64,000 nt of DNA. It comes from Paludibacteraceae bacterium (GTDB lineage Bacteria; Bacteroidota; Bacteroidia; Bacteroidales; Paludibacteraceae). Location: positions 1 through 64,000 of the forward strand of contig JAFUWV010000012.1 of assembly GCA_017477325.1 (NCBI GenBank), in the 5' to 3' direction. How positions within the stretch are numbered: position 1 is the first letter of the stretch; each line of letters begins with the position of its first letter. Shown here in pieces: positions 18,503 through 27,501 of the stretch. Below the pieces are notes generated by a model. That model was given only the letters and a program-made list of their open reading frames with translations. It searched no databases and was not told where the DNA came from. The position numbers and the translations under genes were made by a program.

Positions 18503-19815
18503 TTGCCCCAGTATTTGTCAACCAGTTGCTGTTTGATGTTAACCTCCTCAGGACGGAAGTGCTTTGTAAACAAGCTCCATGCCACGTCAAGCATCTCCGT
18601 TGTGTTGATATTGACATCTATAGCAAGTATCTTGTCAGAATAGTCCTTGGCGAACTGCAAGCAACGATTGTCGTAATCGGTGAGGTCGAAACCGTTCTCA
18701 AGTTTGGTCTTTGCATTGGCGGCGTCGGCATACAGACGAACAGCGGCATTCATTACCTGCGGATGGTCTTCGCGCGTCTTCTTGCCTGCAACAAGCTGTT
18801 TCAGACGAGATAGCGAGCGGAACGGGTCAACGATAACCTTACCTATGTCAGAGTCACGACGCAAGTACAACTGACCCTCAGTGATATAACCTGTGTTGTC
18901 AGGAATAGCGTGAGTGATGTCACCACCAGACAACGTTGTAACTGCAATGATAGTGATAGAACCACCGGTTGGGAACTGCACTGCCTTCTCGTAAATCTTT
19001 GCAAGGTCAGAATACAAGGAACCCGGCATTGAGTCCTTTGAAGGAATCTGGTCCATACGGTTGCTCACAATGGCAAGGGCGTCAGCATACAGAGTCATGT
19101 CGGTCAGCAGAACAAGCACTTTCTCATTCTTCTGCACTGCGAAATACTCAGCAGCGGTCAGCGCCATATCAGGAATCAGAAGACGCTCTACAGGAGGGTT
19201 CTCTGTCGTATTGACAAATGAAACAATACGGTCGAGCACACCGGCATTGGAGAACACATTCTTGAAGTACAGATAGTCATCGTTTGTAAGACCCATACCG
19301 CCAAGAATAATCTTGTCTGCCTCTGCACGCAGAGCCACATTCGCCATCACTTGGTTATATGGCTGGTCGGGGTCAGCAAAGAAAGGTATCTTCTGACCAG
19401 AGACAAGGGTGTTATTCAGGTCGATACCTGCTATACCGGTAGCAATCAGTTCTGACGGCTGCTTTCTGCGCACAGGATTGACTGAAGGACCGCCTATCTC
19501 CACCTCTTCGCCTTCTACCTCAGGACCTCCGTCTATAGGGTCGCCATAAGCATTGAAGAAACGTCCTGCCAGTTGGTCACTCACCTTAAGCGATGGAGCC
19601 TTGCCTAAAAACACCACTTCTGCATTGGTCGGGATACCTTCTGTACCTTCAAACACCTGCAGAGTGACGTCATCACCCATGATTTTTACCACCTGAGCGA
19701 GTTTCCCGTCCACAGTTGCCAATTCGTCATTACCTACTCCCTGAGCCTTCAGCGAGCATGTAGCCTTAGTGATTGCAGTTATCTGCGTATAAATCTTCTG
19801 AAATGCTTTTGCCAT
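18499..19815 (-). CDS. atpB: V/A-type ATPase subunit B
   Basis: The non-catalytic nucleotide-site subunit of the rotary V/A-type ATPase, 438 residues. Family features are VGNDELATV, the beta-barrel N-terminus, GRFFNAYGDPIDGGP, QKIPFFADPDQPYN, LLTDMTLYADAL, SMPGSLYSDLAKIYEKA and the C-terminal helical bundle. As expected for B it lacks a Walker A P-loop. In most Bacteroidales B sits between A and D; here A is absent, and D, I and K are 20 kb away. It is transcribed behind tRNA-Gly from its own promoter. Confidence 0.93.
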   Translation of the reverse strand: MAKAFQKIYTQITAITKATCSLKAQGVGNDELATVDGKLAQVVKIMGDDVTLQVFEGTEGIPTNAEVVFLGKAPSLKVSDQLAGRFFNAYGDPIDGGPEVEGEEVEIGGPSVNPVRRKQPSELIATGIAGIDLNNTLVSGQKIPFFADPDQPYNQVMANVALRAEADKIILGGMGLTNDDYLYFKNVFSNAGVLDRIVSFVNTTENPPVERLLIPDMALTAAEYFAVQKNEKVLVLLTDMTLYADALAIVSNRMDQIPSKDSMPGSLYSDLAKIYEKAVQFPTGGSITIIAVTTLSGGDITHAIPDNTGYITEGQLYLRRDSDIGKVIVDPFRSLSRLKQLVAGKKTREDHPQVMNAAVRLYADAANAKTKLENGFDLTDYDNRCLQFAKDYSDKILAIDVNINTTEMLDVAWSLFTKHFRPEEVNIKQQLVDKYWGK

Positions 19816-19833
19816 AGTATATTTATGTTATAG

Positions 19834-19904
19834 AGCGGCATATGGGAGTCGAACCCACCTCCTAAGCTTGGGAAGCTCATGCACTACCGATGTGCTAATG
19901 CCGC
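19834..19904 (-). tRNA. tRNA-Gly, anticodon CCC
   Basis: A 71-nt cloverleaf on the minus strand: acceptor GCGGCAT/ATGCCGC, D stem GCAC/GTGC, anticodon stem TGAGC/GCTTA with loop TTCCCAA (anticodon CCC), T stem GTGGG/CCCAT with loop TTCGACT. No CCA is encoded. It ends only 18 bases before the subunit B ATG and shares its promoter, so it must be cut out of the ATPase messenger. Confidence 0.93.
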
Positions 19905-19989
19905 AGAGATACTGACTAATGTCTTATTGACTGTTGACTATTGGATTTTGATTGTTCGCAATCGAAACAGCCCTCACTCTTTCAATCTG

Positions 19990-20020
19990 CAAAGGTACTG
20001 CTTTATTTCGAAATATGCAA
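19990..20020 (-). promoter_or_regulatory. Promoter of the tRNA-Gly - atpB - AsmA-like transcript
   Basis: TTG, 20-bp spacer, TACCTTTG on the minus strand, about 86 bases before the tRNA. It begins just past the SDR stop codon and separates this unit from the lipid operon. Confidence 0.72.
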
Positions 20021-20023
20021 ACC

Positions 20024-20809
20024 TTATCTGTATAAAAGTCCGACAATCCAATTGCTCAGACGTTTAGGCAACAGTTTCTCCAGAAAAACGAATATCTTAT
20101 ATTCTGTTCCTGCCGTATAAAGAGGCTTGGGATTGCGCTTCATCGCAACTTTATATAGTTGTTTTGCCAGATATTCCGAACTCATTCCGCTCTGCTCGTC
20201 TCTCTCCATTGCCTCCACTGCCCGACGCATGTGCGTATATACCTCTTCGCCGGCAAGACTCTTGTCGCGAGCGGAGGTAAAACCTGTGCTCACATCTCCG
20301 GGCATAAGAGCAGTGACGGTTATTCCGAACTCGCTTACTTCGTTTCTCAGTGCAAGAGCAAGGGCATTGATAGCAGACTTCGATGCCGAATAGAACGACT
20401 GATAAGGAATACTCAGCACTGCAGCCACACTGCTTGTGAACACTATTCTGCCACTATGCTGCTGCCTCATAACGGACAGGACGGCTTTAACCACATTCAG
20501 CGCTCCAAAGAAATTAACATCAAACTGACGTTTGGCATCTTCTGTCTTTGTGAATTCCACCGCTCCTGATATACCGAAACCGGCATTACTGATCAAGATG
20601 TCCACTCCACCCTCTTTCTTCACCACTTCAGCCACTGCCTGCTGCACAGTCTCTTCTTGTGTCACATCGCAGTCTATGTGGCATATACCATCAGCCGACT
20701 TGCCGCTTCTGGACAGCTCATAGACCTTGTAGCCTCTGGCTGCGAACAACTGCGCCGTTGCCTTACCTATACCCGACGAGCCGCCTGTTATGATTAGTGT
20801 GTTTGACAT
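20024..20809 (-). CDS. Short-chain dehydrogenase/reductase, possible 3-ketosphinganine reductase
   Basis: An NAD(P)-dependent reductase of 261 residues. It shows the cofactor loop TGGSSGIGKA at the N-terminus, NAG in the third strand, catalytic Ser in SSVAAVL and the YSASKSA motif with the active Tyr and Lys. As the last gene of the operon, 47 bases after serine palmitoyltransferase, it is a good candidate for reducing 3-ketosphinganine to sphinganine; this role is inferred from context only, since the SDR fold is generic. Confidence 0.8.
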   Translation of the reverse strand: MSNTLIITGGSSGIGKATAQLFAARGYKVYELSRSGKSADGICHIDCDVTQEETVQQAVAEVVKKEGGVDILISNAGFGISGAVEFTKTEDAKRQFDVNFFGALNVVKAVLSVMRQQHSGRIVFTSSVAAVLSIPYQSFYSASKSAINALALALRNEVSEFGITVTALMPGDVSTGFTSARDKSLAGEEVYTHMRRAVEAMERDEQSGMSSEYLAKQLYKVAMKRNPKPLYTAGTEYKIFVFLEKLLPKRLSNWIVGLLYR

Positions 20810-20856
20810 TGATAAATTATGAGAGTTTCTAACAGAGCACTGCTCCTATCTGCAAA

Positions 20857-22041
20857 TTACCATGCATCTGGAATATCTTCCTTCAGCACACGGCTTATTA
20901 TTTCCACTGCCTCGTCCACCACAGGCTCTGTATGCGTAGCCATCAGTGTGGAACGCAACAGGCACTCACCTTCAACACAAGCAGGAGCAATAACGGGATT
21001 CACATACACACCTTCCTCGAACAGACGTTTGCCGAAATAGAAAGTGTCAAGCGAGTTGTAGGTAAAGATTGGAATAATAGGTGTAGGAGCCTCTATTATC
21101 TTCACACCGTTCTCAATCAGCCCCTTGCGGAAATACTGGGATATATGCTGCAAGTTATCGCACATCTCAGGATGAGCCTTAAGTTTGCGCAGAGCTGCCA
21201 AAGCTGTAGCTGTAGAAGCAGGAGTCATACTTGCCGAAAAGATGAACGGACGGGACACATGCCTCAGCCAGTCTGCCACATGATGAGTGGTAAGCATACA
21301 TCCGCCTATCGATGCAAGCGACTTCGAGAAGGTCAGCATTATGATATCCACCTTGTCAACAAGCCCGAAGTAGTCAGCCGTACCGCGTCCTCCTTTGCCC
21401 AACACGCCGAATCCGTGAGCATCATCAACCATCACACGTGCACCGTACTTCTCTGCCAAGGCGCATATCTCAGGCAGCTTGCAGATGTCTCCTCTCATCG
21501 AAAACACACCGTCCGTCACAATCAGTTTGCCTGCAGTGTCAGGAATACGCTTGAGCTGTCTCTCAAGATCTTCCATATCGCTGTGATTGTAGCGCAGAGT
21601 GGTAGCAAAACTCAGGCGGCATGCGTCATATATCGATGCATGGTTCTCCTTGTCATTGAGGATATAGTCATTCCGGCCTGCTATAGCAGAGATGATTGCC
21701 AGATTCGATTGAAATCCCGTAGCACAAGTCATGCAGTCCTCCTTACCCATATACTCTGCAAGTTCTTTCTCCAATTCTTTGTGCAAGTCGAGTGTACCGT
21801 TCAGGAATCTGGAACCTGAGCAACCTGTACCATATTTATATAGCGCATTGATTCCGGCTTCTATCACATCGTCATCTTCGGTGAGTCCGAGATAGTTGTT
21901 GCTTCCCAACATAATAACTCGTCTCCCCTCCATTGTCACAATAGGAGCCTGACGCGATTGCAACTCATGAAAATAAGGATATACTCCCAATTCCCGTGAT
22001 CGGTTTAGCAATTCGTAATTACATTTGTCAAATAGATCCAT
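20857..22041 (-). CDS. spt: Serine palmitoyltransferase (alpha-oxoamine synthase)
   Basis: A PLP enzyme of the alpha-oxoamine synthase family, 394 residues, that condenses serine with a fatty acyl-CoA or acyl-ACP to 3-ketosphinganine, the first step of sphingolipid synthesis. Visible are GVYPYFHELQS, GSNNYLGLT, GTGCSGSRFLNGT, the PLP-stacking His134 in KENHASI, DDAHGFG with Asp206, and the Schiff-base Lys240 in TFSKSLASIGG. The sequence closely follows the Bacteroides SPT. Related enzymes (KBL, BioF) share the fold, but length and the GVYPYF start favour SPT. It is 14 bases after the acyltransferase. Confidence 0.85.
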   Translation of the reverse strand: MDLFDKCNYELLNRSRELGVYPYFHELQSRQAPIVTMEGRRVIMLGSNNYLGLTEDDDVIEAGINALYKYGTGCSGSRFLNGTLDLHKELEKELAEYMGKEDCMTCATGFQSNLAIISAIAGRNDYILNDKENHASIYDACRLSFATTLRYNHSDMEDLERQLKRIPDTAGKLIVTDGVFSMRGDICKLPEICALAEKYGARVMVDDAHGFGVLGKGGRGTADYFGLVDKVDIIMLTFSKSLASIGGCMLTTHHVADWLRHVSRPFIFSASMTPASTATALAALRKLKAHPEMCDNLQHISQYFRKGLIENGVKIIEAPTPIIPIFTYNSLDTFYFGKRLFEEGVYVNPVIAPACVEGECLLRSTLMATHTEPVVDEAVEIISRVLKEDIPDAW

Positions 22042-22055
22042 TTATGTTATCTTTG

Positions 22056-22934
22056 TTATATAGTTTCACTTCTTAAGTTTGTCTCACTCTCAGGCACCAC
22101 GGGCCAGGTATTTCTTACAATGCCTGCCATACGCTGCATCTGCAGATGGCACTCTTCCCTCATTCTCTCCACTTCCTGCTTTCTCGATTTTGTCCTGTCG
22201 GGGAACACCGGTTCACCAATCTTTACTGTCAGCAGAGGCTGGTCTTGCGAACCGAACAGACGGTATATTCCCGTCCTCGGACGATAGTTTATCACGCAAG
22301 GCAGCAATGGCTTGTCATACTTGTATGCCATTGTGAATGCACCTCTCTGGAATGGGCGAAGAGGTTTGTAACCGTCCCAACGCGCCGCTTCGGGGAAGAT
22401 GTGGAACCACCAACCTCGGCGGTTGAACTCGTCAAACGCCTCATAGAACTTCTTCATTGCATCGAATCCTGTGTCAGGAATAGGTATACCGCCTACTGCC
22501 CACATGTACCAGTGGTCTTTGGTGTTGAAGTTAGGTGCATACATCGGAATGCGTGTATGGCGATTGCCCCACACTGCATTAAGCACGGCTGGAGCATCCA
22601 GTCGGTTGCAATGGTTACTGATGGTGATTGCCCCTTTCTTGTTCAACGCTTTCTTCCATTTCTTCAGATTCTCACGTCCTTCTATTCTTAGACCGTTCTT
22701 TATCTTGTTAACGGCAAACACTATAGGATATAGGAACAAATAATACCCCACCCAGTTGTTCAACTTGAACCGGAATGAGTCATCCAGATATGGGTAATTC
22801 TCGTCGAACACTATATTGTCTATATATACGGGTTTCAACTGACTCTTGTCAGGACCTTGTTCGGGATATGTCTTGCCTATTTCGGGCACATACACACCCT
22901 TTTCTACTATCAGATCATCGTATCGTATATTCAT
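22056..22934 (-). CDS. PlsC-like acyltransferase in the lipid operon
   Basis: A glycerolipid-type acyltransferase of 292 residues. The catalytic HX4D motif is NHCNRLDAP (His108, Asp113) and the second motif FPEAARWDG follows near residue 180. A hydrophobic segment around 62-77 would anchor it to the membrane. Transfer of an acyl chain from CoA or ACP to a lipid alcohol is the family reaction; with SPT directly downstream the acceptor could be a sphingoid or ceramide-type lipid, but ordinary lysophosphatidate is equally possible. Confidence 0.8.
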   Translation of the reverse strand: MNIRYDDLIVEKGVYVPEIGKTYPEQGPDKSQLKPVYIDNIVFDENYPYLDDSFRFKLNNWVGYYLFLYPIVFAVNKIKNGLRIEGRENLKKWKKALNKKGAITISNHCNRLDAPAVLNAVWGNRHTRIPMYAPNFNTKDHWYMWAVGGIPIPDTGFDAMKKFYEAFDEFNRRGWWFHIFPEAARWDGYKPLRPFQRGAFTMAYKYDKPLLPCVINYRPRTGIYRLFGSQDQPLLTVKIGEPVFPDRTKSRKQEVERMREECHLQMQRMAGIVRNTWPVVPESETNLRSETI

Positions 22935-22941
22935 CTCAGTC

Positions 22942-22978
22942 TTAATCTTTAAACTTTAAACCTTAAACTTTAAACTTT
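22942..22978. repeat. Junction tandem repeats between HAD and acyltransferase genes
   Basis: Copies of CTTTAAA/TTAAACTTT in tandem fill the 35-base gap, with the HAD stop codon at the array edge. An AT-richer relative of the 9-bp junction repeats. Confidence 0.6.
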
Positions 22979-23590
22979 CAGGTACCTCATCCCTACTGCC
23001 TCTGCACCTTTGCCGTCTGTATCCGGCCTGTCACCCACCATCAGTGTCTCTTCAGGCTTCACACGCATCAGCTTCAGCAGTTTGTTAAATAGTTCTTTGT
23101 TCGGTTTCAGGCCGCCAAGCTCGGGAGCTGCCACACAATAGTCGAACATCTTAGGTTCCAAACCTATCGCACGTACCTTTTCTTCAACGCACCCGTAGTC
23201 CGAGAACACGGCTGTCTTTATGCCGGTTTTGTTCAGCTTTCTGAGCAGAGGCAGCACGAAGTCGTTTGCCTGATAGTGCTCGTACAGTATCTCGACCATC
23301 GAGGGCATATACAACTCCTCATACCATTCCTTTACTGCGTCATAATCGGCATGTTGCCACTTGCACACATAACTCAGAAGTGTATTATAGAAGGTATCTG
23401 CATCTCCGAAATATTGTCCGCGCATACGCTTGCGTGCAATACGCTCCGAAGCTAACCACAGAGCATATCTTGGATAAGCCATTATCAGGTGCAACGGCAG
23501 CAGGCGTTTGTCGTACAATGTGCCGTCAAGGTCGAATACCACCGCCCGTACACCGGTCAAATCAATATCTTCTATATTCAACTCTTTCAT
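22970..23590 (-). CDS. HAD-family phosphohydrolase
   Basis: A 206-residue haloacid-dehalogenase-type hydrolase. Motif I is VVFDLDGTLYDKR with the nucleophile Asp, motif II is the Ser in TAVFSDYG, motif III the Lys in GGLKPNKELF and motif IV is MVGDRPDTDGKGAEAVG. A helical cap lies at about 35-115. The substrate is unknown; in this operon it could remove a phosphate from a lipid intermediate. It is separated by about 33 bases from each neighbour. Confidence 0.82.
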   Translation of the reverse strand: MKELNIEDIDLTGVRAVVFDLDGTLYDKRLLPLHLIMAYPRYALWLASERIARKRMRGQYFGDADTFYNTLLSYVCKWQHADYDAVKEWYEELYMPSMVEILYEHYQANDFVLPLLRKLNKTGIKTAVFSDYGCVEEKVRAIGLEPKMFDYCVAAPELGGLKPNKELFNKLLKLMRVKPEETLMVGDRPDTDGKGAEAVGMRYLKV

Positions 23591-23623
23591 TGCTGAATGA
23601 AACCTCCCAAAACTCCTTACACC

Positions 23624-25318
23624 TTATTCTATTACAAGCTTCTTGAACTTGGCATGACGTTTCTCGTCTTGCAACAGCAGATTCATCTTGAACTGTCCGT
23701 CACGTGCACCTTCTGCTATACATTGCGCCTTGAATGTCTCAAACGAGTCTTTCTGCAGACGATGAGTAACAGGGTTTTTCACGCGGAACGACTCACGTTT
23801 TGCCTTGTATTCTATGTTCACTTGCTGCAACACTTCGTCCACTTTCTTGGTGAACAACTCTGCCTCCTGCTGGGTTGTATCCAAGTTCTCGAACTCATAG
23901 TAGAAGTGGTAAGCGGAAATATCCAGATCAGCGAATCCCACAAAGAAACGTATAGGCATCTTCAACTCCTTCTCTGCCGTACGCACAGCTTCAATAAACT
24001 GACGCTCATGCAGTTTCTCACCTGTCATTGTCACTATTCCGTTCACTTTCTGTATCATGTGAACTGTTGGAGTGTTCTCGAACTTCGGACCTACCTCTAC
24101 CAAGTCATTCATATTATAGCGGTACAGACCTGCGTATGTTGTCACAAACGGGCAATAGCGCTTGCCTTCCTCCAGCTCGTGCAATTGCAGGAAATGCGGA
24201 TTCTCGCTCTCTATCTCATGCTCTTCCACAAACTCATAATAATGGAAATGCGGGAAAAGCACAGTGTTGTTGGTGTCGTCAAGAACCAGTCCGAAACGGC
24301 ACTCGGAAGAGAAATAGCCGAACTCCTGATGCAGCATCTGCTCGGGGAACGAATCCTTGAACTTGTCAAGATATACTCTCGTATTGCCGCATTTCCAGGT
24401 GTTCAGTATCTGCAGGTTGGGCCAGTAGTGCTTTGGCAGTACGCGGCCGTATTTCTCCTTCAGTGCACGCAGTTCGGCAGCACGTTCAGGATTGGGTTTG
24501 AAGTAAGGCATCAGAGCAGCACGGATCTCAGGAGAGATATTCAGCTTCTCGCTTATTGTACCTTTCTCTATATCCTCCACATATTGGTCGTAATACTCAT
24601 TTACGTTATTCTGCATCTCCACTATGGTGGAAGGATTGGCTGTAACTATCAGAGTGACATTCCTCTCTATACCCATACGCATGATAGCATAGTAGCGGGC
24701 GTTATAGTCGGCAATTGAGAATATGTCGGCCGGTGAAGCATACAGTTTCTTCACGAACTTCGGGCAGTCGCGTTGTGTCACGCCGCTGACAGAGCCGAAA
24801 ACCGTACCGTCAGGAGCATAACCTTCAATCACCTTACCCACTATACTTACTATCTTACCTGTGAACACATTCGGGCGGTTCTTTATGAAGTTGAACAACC
24901 ACACCTTGGTCATCTTGCCGTACACCGAATTCATATATTTCTGGGTTATAGGCACCCACTTGGGTTCTTTGGTCGTACCGCTCGTTGTAGCATACATAAT
25001 AGGTTTGCCGGGGAACAGAACATCTGCTTCTCCGTTCTTATGACGCTCCACGTATGGGCGCAAACTCTCATATTCCTGAGCCGGAACATACTTCTGATAA
25101 AGGCTGTATAACTCTTTGTCATCTTTGGCTTTCAGTATCTCTTCGAAGTGATGTTCTTTGCCATATACTGTATCCTTGGCATATTCCAGTATGCCGCGCA
25201 GTGTCTTCTCGCTCGCCTTGCGCGGGTTCTTGCTGACTGATTTAAGTTTTAGATATTGTATGCCACCTGCCATTCCCAACAGGAAATTCGGCACAAATGC
25301 ACTTACTGATTTTTCCAT
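23624..25318 (-). CDS. GH3-family acyl-amide synthetase, second copy
   Basis: A 564-residue protein of the GH3 fold (adenylate-forming, plant JAR1-like), often annotated as auxin-responsive promoter protein. It has the ATP-binding motif YATTSGTTKEPKW near residue 110 and YRYNMNDLVEVG with the conserved Asp near 400. Family members activate a carboxylic acid with ATP and join it to an amine, usually an amino acid. Bacterial substrates are unsettled. It lies 68 bases after a close paralogue and upstream of lipid genes, so formation of an N-acyl amide lipid is a reasonable guess. Confidence 0.82.
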   Translation of the reverse strand: MEKSVSAFVPNFLLGMAGGIQYLKLKSVSKNPRKASEKTLRGILEYAKDTVYGKEHHFEEILKAKDDKELYSLYQKYVPAQEYESLRPYVERHKNGEADVLFPGKPIMYATTSGTTKEPKWVPITQKYMNSVYGKMTKVWLFNFIKNRPNVFTGKIVSIVGKVIEGYAPDGTVFGSVSGVTQRDCPKFVKKLYASPADIFSIADYNARYYAIMRMGIERNVTLIVTANPSTIVEMQNNVNEYYDQYVEDIEKGTISEKLNISPEIRAALMPYFKPNPERAAELRALKEKYGRVLPKHYWPNLQILNTWKCGNTRVYLDKFKDSFPEQMLHQEFGYFSSECRFGLVLDDTNNTVLFPHFHYYEFVEEHEIESENPHFLQLHELEEGKRYCPFVTTYAGLYRYNMNDLVEVGPKFENTPTVHMIQKVNGIVTMTGEKLHERQFIEAVRTAEKELKMPIRFFVGFADLDISAYHFYYEFENLDTTQQEAELFTKKVDEVLQQVNIEYKAKRESFRVKNPVTHRLQKDSFETFKAQCIAEGARDGQFKMNLLLQDEKRHAKFKKLVIE

Positions 25319-25319
25319 A

Positions 25320-25395
25320 ATAATTTATATCAATTATTTAACTATTAGATATTAATTATTCACTATTGACTATTCGCTATTAACTATCAATTGTC
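25320..25395. repeat. AT-rich junction repeats between the two GH3 genes
   Basis: Units such as CTATTGACTATT and CGCTATTAACTAT repeat with a period near 9. They fill the whole gap and run into the end of the upstream GH3 gene. Confidence 0.5.
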
Positions 25396-27087
25396 GTCTG
25401 ACAATAGATCAAACTTCTCCTTTCGTTTGTCGTCCTGCATCAGCAGGTTAACCTTGAACTGGCCGTCTCTACCTGTACCGTCTGCTATACTCTTCTTCTT
25501 GAAGTTGGCAAAAGCATCACGCTTCAGACGGTGTGTCTTAGGTTCTTTCAGGCGGAAACTCTCACGTTTGGCCTTATACTCTATGTTGATGCGCTGCAGT
25601 ATCTCGTCAACACGTTTCGAGAATCGCTCTGCAGCCTCTTGTGTGGTCTTCTGATTTACAAACTCGTAATAGAACTGATATGCCATTGCCGACAGGTCTG
25701 CAAAACCTACGAAGAAACGGGTCTTCATCTTCAACTGCTTCTCGGCCTCTCGCACTGCCGCTATATACTGGCCTTCATACAGTTTCTCCCCCGTCATGCT
25801 CACTATGCCGTTCACCTTCTGAACCATATGCACTGTCGGAGTACGCCAGAACGAAGGACCCACCTCCACCAGGTCACTCATGTTGTATCGGTATAGACCT
25901 GAGAATGTGGTCACATACGGGCAGTAGCGCTTGCCTTCTACCAACTCGTCCAACTGCAGAAACGATGCATTGGGCTTGCCTATCTCGCTCTCTTCTACAA
26001 ACTCATAATAGTGATAATGAGGGAACAGCACCGAGTTTACCGTATCGTCCAACACAAGTCCGAAACGGCATTCCGTGGCAAAATATCCCAGTTCCTGATA
26101 GAAGCAATTCTCAGGGAACCAGTCTTTGAATTTCTCTACATATATCTGCGTATTGCCGCATTTCCATGTACTGAGAATCTGCACATCGGGCCAGTAATGC
26201 TTTGGCAATACCTCCTCATGCTCTCGCTTCAACTGTCGGAGCTCCTCTGCACGTTCGGGATTCGGCTTTATACGTGACAAAAGCGACTCGCGGATATTGT
26301 CCGGTATATCGAATTCTTCCGATATTGTACCTTTCTCTATATCATCGCAAATCGCTTCGTAATGCTCTGTTAATGCGTTCTGCATCTCTACTACAGACGA
26401 GGGGTTGGGCATTATAACCAGTGTCACATACTGCTCTACCGTAATGCGCATCAGGGTGTAATAGCGTGCTGCATAGTCTTTTATCTCGAAAATCTCAGGC
26501 ACTGAAGCATATAGTTGCCGTATCAGTTCAGGTGCATCTTTCTGCAGTACACCTGACACTGCGCCATATACCGTACCGTCAGGAGCATAACCCTCTGTCG
26601 CTGAACTTACCACAAACACCACCTTCCCGGCAAATGTCTTTCTCTTGTGGCGTATATAATTATAAAGCCACAGGTGCGTCATCTTCTGATACACGTTCTT
26701 TAGATAGATATTTGTCAGGGGAATCCACTTGGGTTGCTTTGTCGTACCCGATGTGGTGGCATACATACGCGGTTTGCCGGGGAATAGCACATTCTCTTCA
26801 CCAAGCTTGTGACGCTCTACGTATGGTCTCAACTGCTCGTAGTCTTGGGCAGGCACTGCATTCTGATATCTTATAAACAACTCTTCTGCATCTTCAGCCT
26901 CTAGCACGTATGCAAAATTATGCTCTTTGCCATAAACCGAGTCTTTTGCATAGTTCAGTATGCTGCGCAATGTTAATTCCTGTGCCTTGCGTGGATTCCG
27001 GCTGGCACGCTTCAGTGCCATATTCAGCTGGAAACCCGCTATACGAAGTAGTATATTCGGAATTAACGAATTGTCCGTCTTTTGCAT
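25387..27087 (-). CDS. GH3-family acyl-amide synthetase, first copy
   Basis: First gene of the lipid operon, 566 residues, and clearly a tandem duplicate of the next gene: both share the LRPYVERHK, PGKPxMYATTSGTTK, KHYWPxxQIL(N/S)TWKCGNT and VKVNLLMQD-type blocks along their full length. The ATP motif YATTSGTTKQPKW and YRYNMSDLVEVG are intact, so both copies should be active. The copies differ most in the nucleotide-distal N-terminal helices and the region 330-420, where acyl substrate would bind, suggesting divided specificity. The reaction (acid plus amine to amide) is known from the family; substrate is inferred. Confidence 0.82.
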   Translation of the reverse strand: MQKTDNSLIPNILLRIAGFQLNMALKRASRNPRKAQELTLRSILNYAKDSVYGKEHNFAYVLEAEDAEELFIRYQNAVPAQDYEQLRPYVERHKLGEENVLFPGKPRMYATTSGTTKQPKWIPLTNIYLKNVYQKMTHLWLYNYIRHKRKTFAGKVVFVVSSATEGYAPDGTVYGAVSGVLQKDAPELIRQLYASVPEIFEIKDYAARYYTLMRITVEQYVTLVIMPNPSSVVEMQNALTEHYEAICDDIEKGTISEEFDIPDNIRESLLSRIKPNPERAEELRQLKREHEEVLPKHYWPDVQILSTWKCGNTQIYVEKFKDWFPENCFYQELGYFATECRFGLVLDDTVNSVLFPHYHYYEFVEESEIGKPNASFLQLDELVEGKRYCPYVTTFSGLYRYNMSDLVEVGPSFWRTPTVHMVQKVNGIVSMTGEKLYEGQYIAAVREAEKQLKMKTRFFVGFADLSAMAYQFYYEFVNQKTTQEAAERFSKRVDEILQRINIEYKAKRESFRLKEPKTHRLKRDAFANFKKKSIADGTGRDGQFKVNLLMQDDKRKEKFDLLSDDN

Positions 27088-27298
27088 TTCTTTCCTTATT
27101 ATTTATTATAATCAATCTTTTCCCGCTTGTTCTCTCCCCATGTTATTATAGCGTAGCCGTCATGCCCTCTGACCTGTTTTATAGCCGTTCTTCACACATC
27201 TTTCACCTATCACAGCCATTCCTAATCTGCATATCTGCTTTACTTTACTCCGATATGCACTTCAAACCCCACTACCGCTATTTAACATTTTCAGCCGA

Positions 27299-27329
27299 CA
27301 AAGGTATAAAAAAACTCCAACACTCGCAA
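27299..27329 (-). promoter_or_regulatory. Promoter of the GH3-SPT lipid operon
   Basis: TTG, 20-bp spacer, TACCTTTG on the minus strand. The expected start near 27292 leaves a leader of about 205 nt before the first GH3 gene. No other consensus promoter lies between the six genes, so all should be one transcript. Confidence 0.68.
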
Positions 27330-27501
27330 TATTTTAATAAGTATTTTAATATTTATCTTAATTTTCAGCCTTAATTTCAACCGATAAATCTCCCCCACTG
27401 ACCGGTCACCCGTTACCTTCCACCTATAACCTGCGTCCCCTCTTTTTCCTCGGTGGGGAATGTTGGTTTCGCAATAATAGCAAGGACCTATAATCAAAAA
27501 G

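Noticed and set aside
23597..24718. A 373-residue plus-strand open frame
   Set aside because: It is antisense to the strongly supported GH3 gene and has a Cys/His/Leu-rich composition typical of a mirror frame.
25387..27087. GH3 genes considered as transfer from plants
   Set aside because: GH3-type proteins are widespread in Bacteroidota and these have the usual bacterial features; nothing in base composition or context marks them as foreign.
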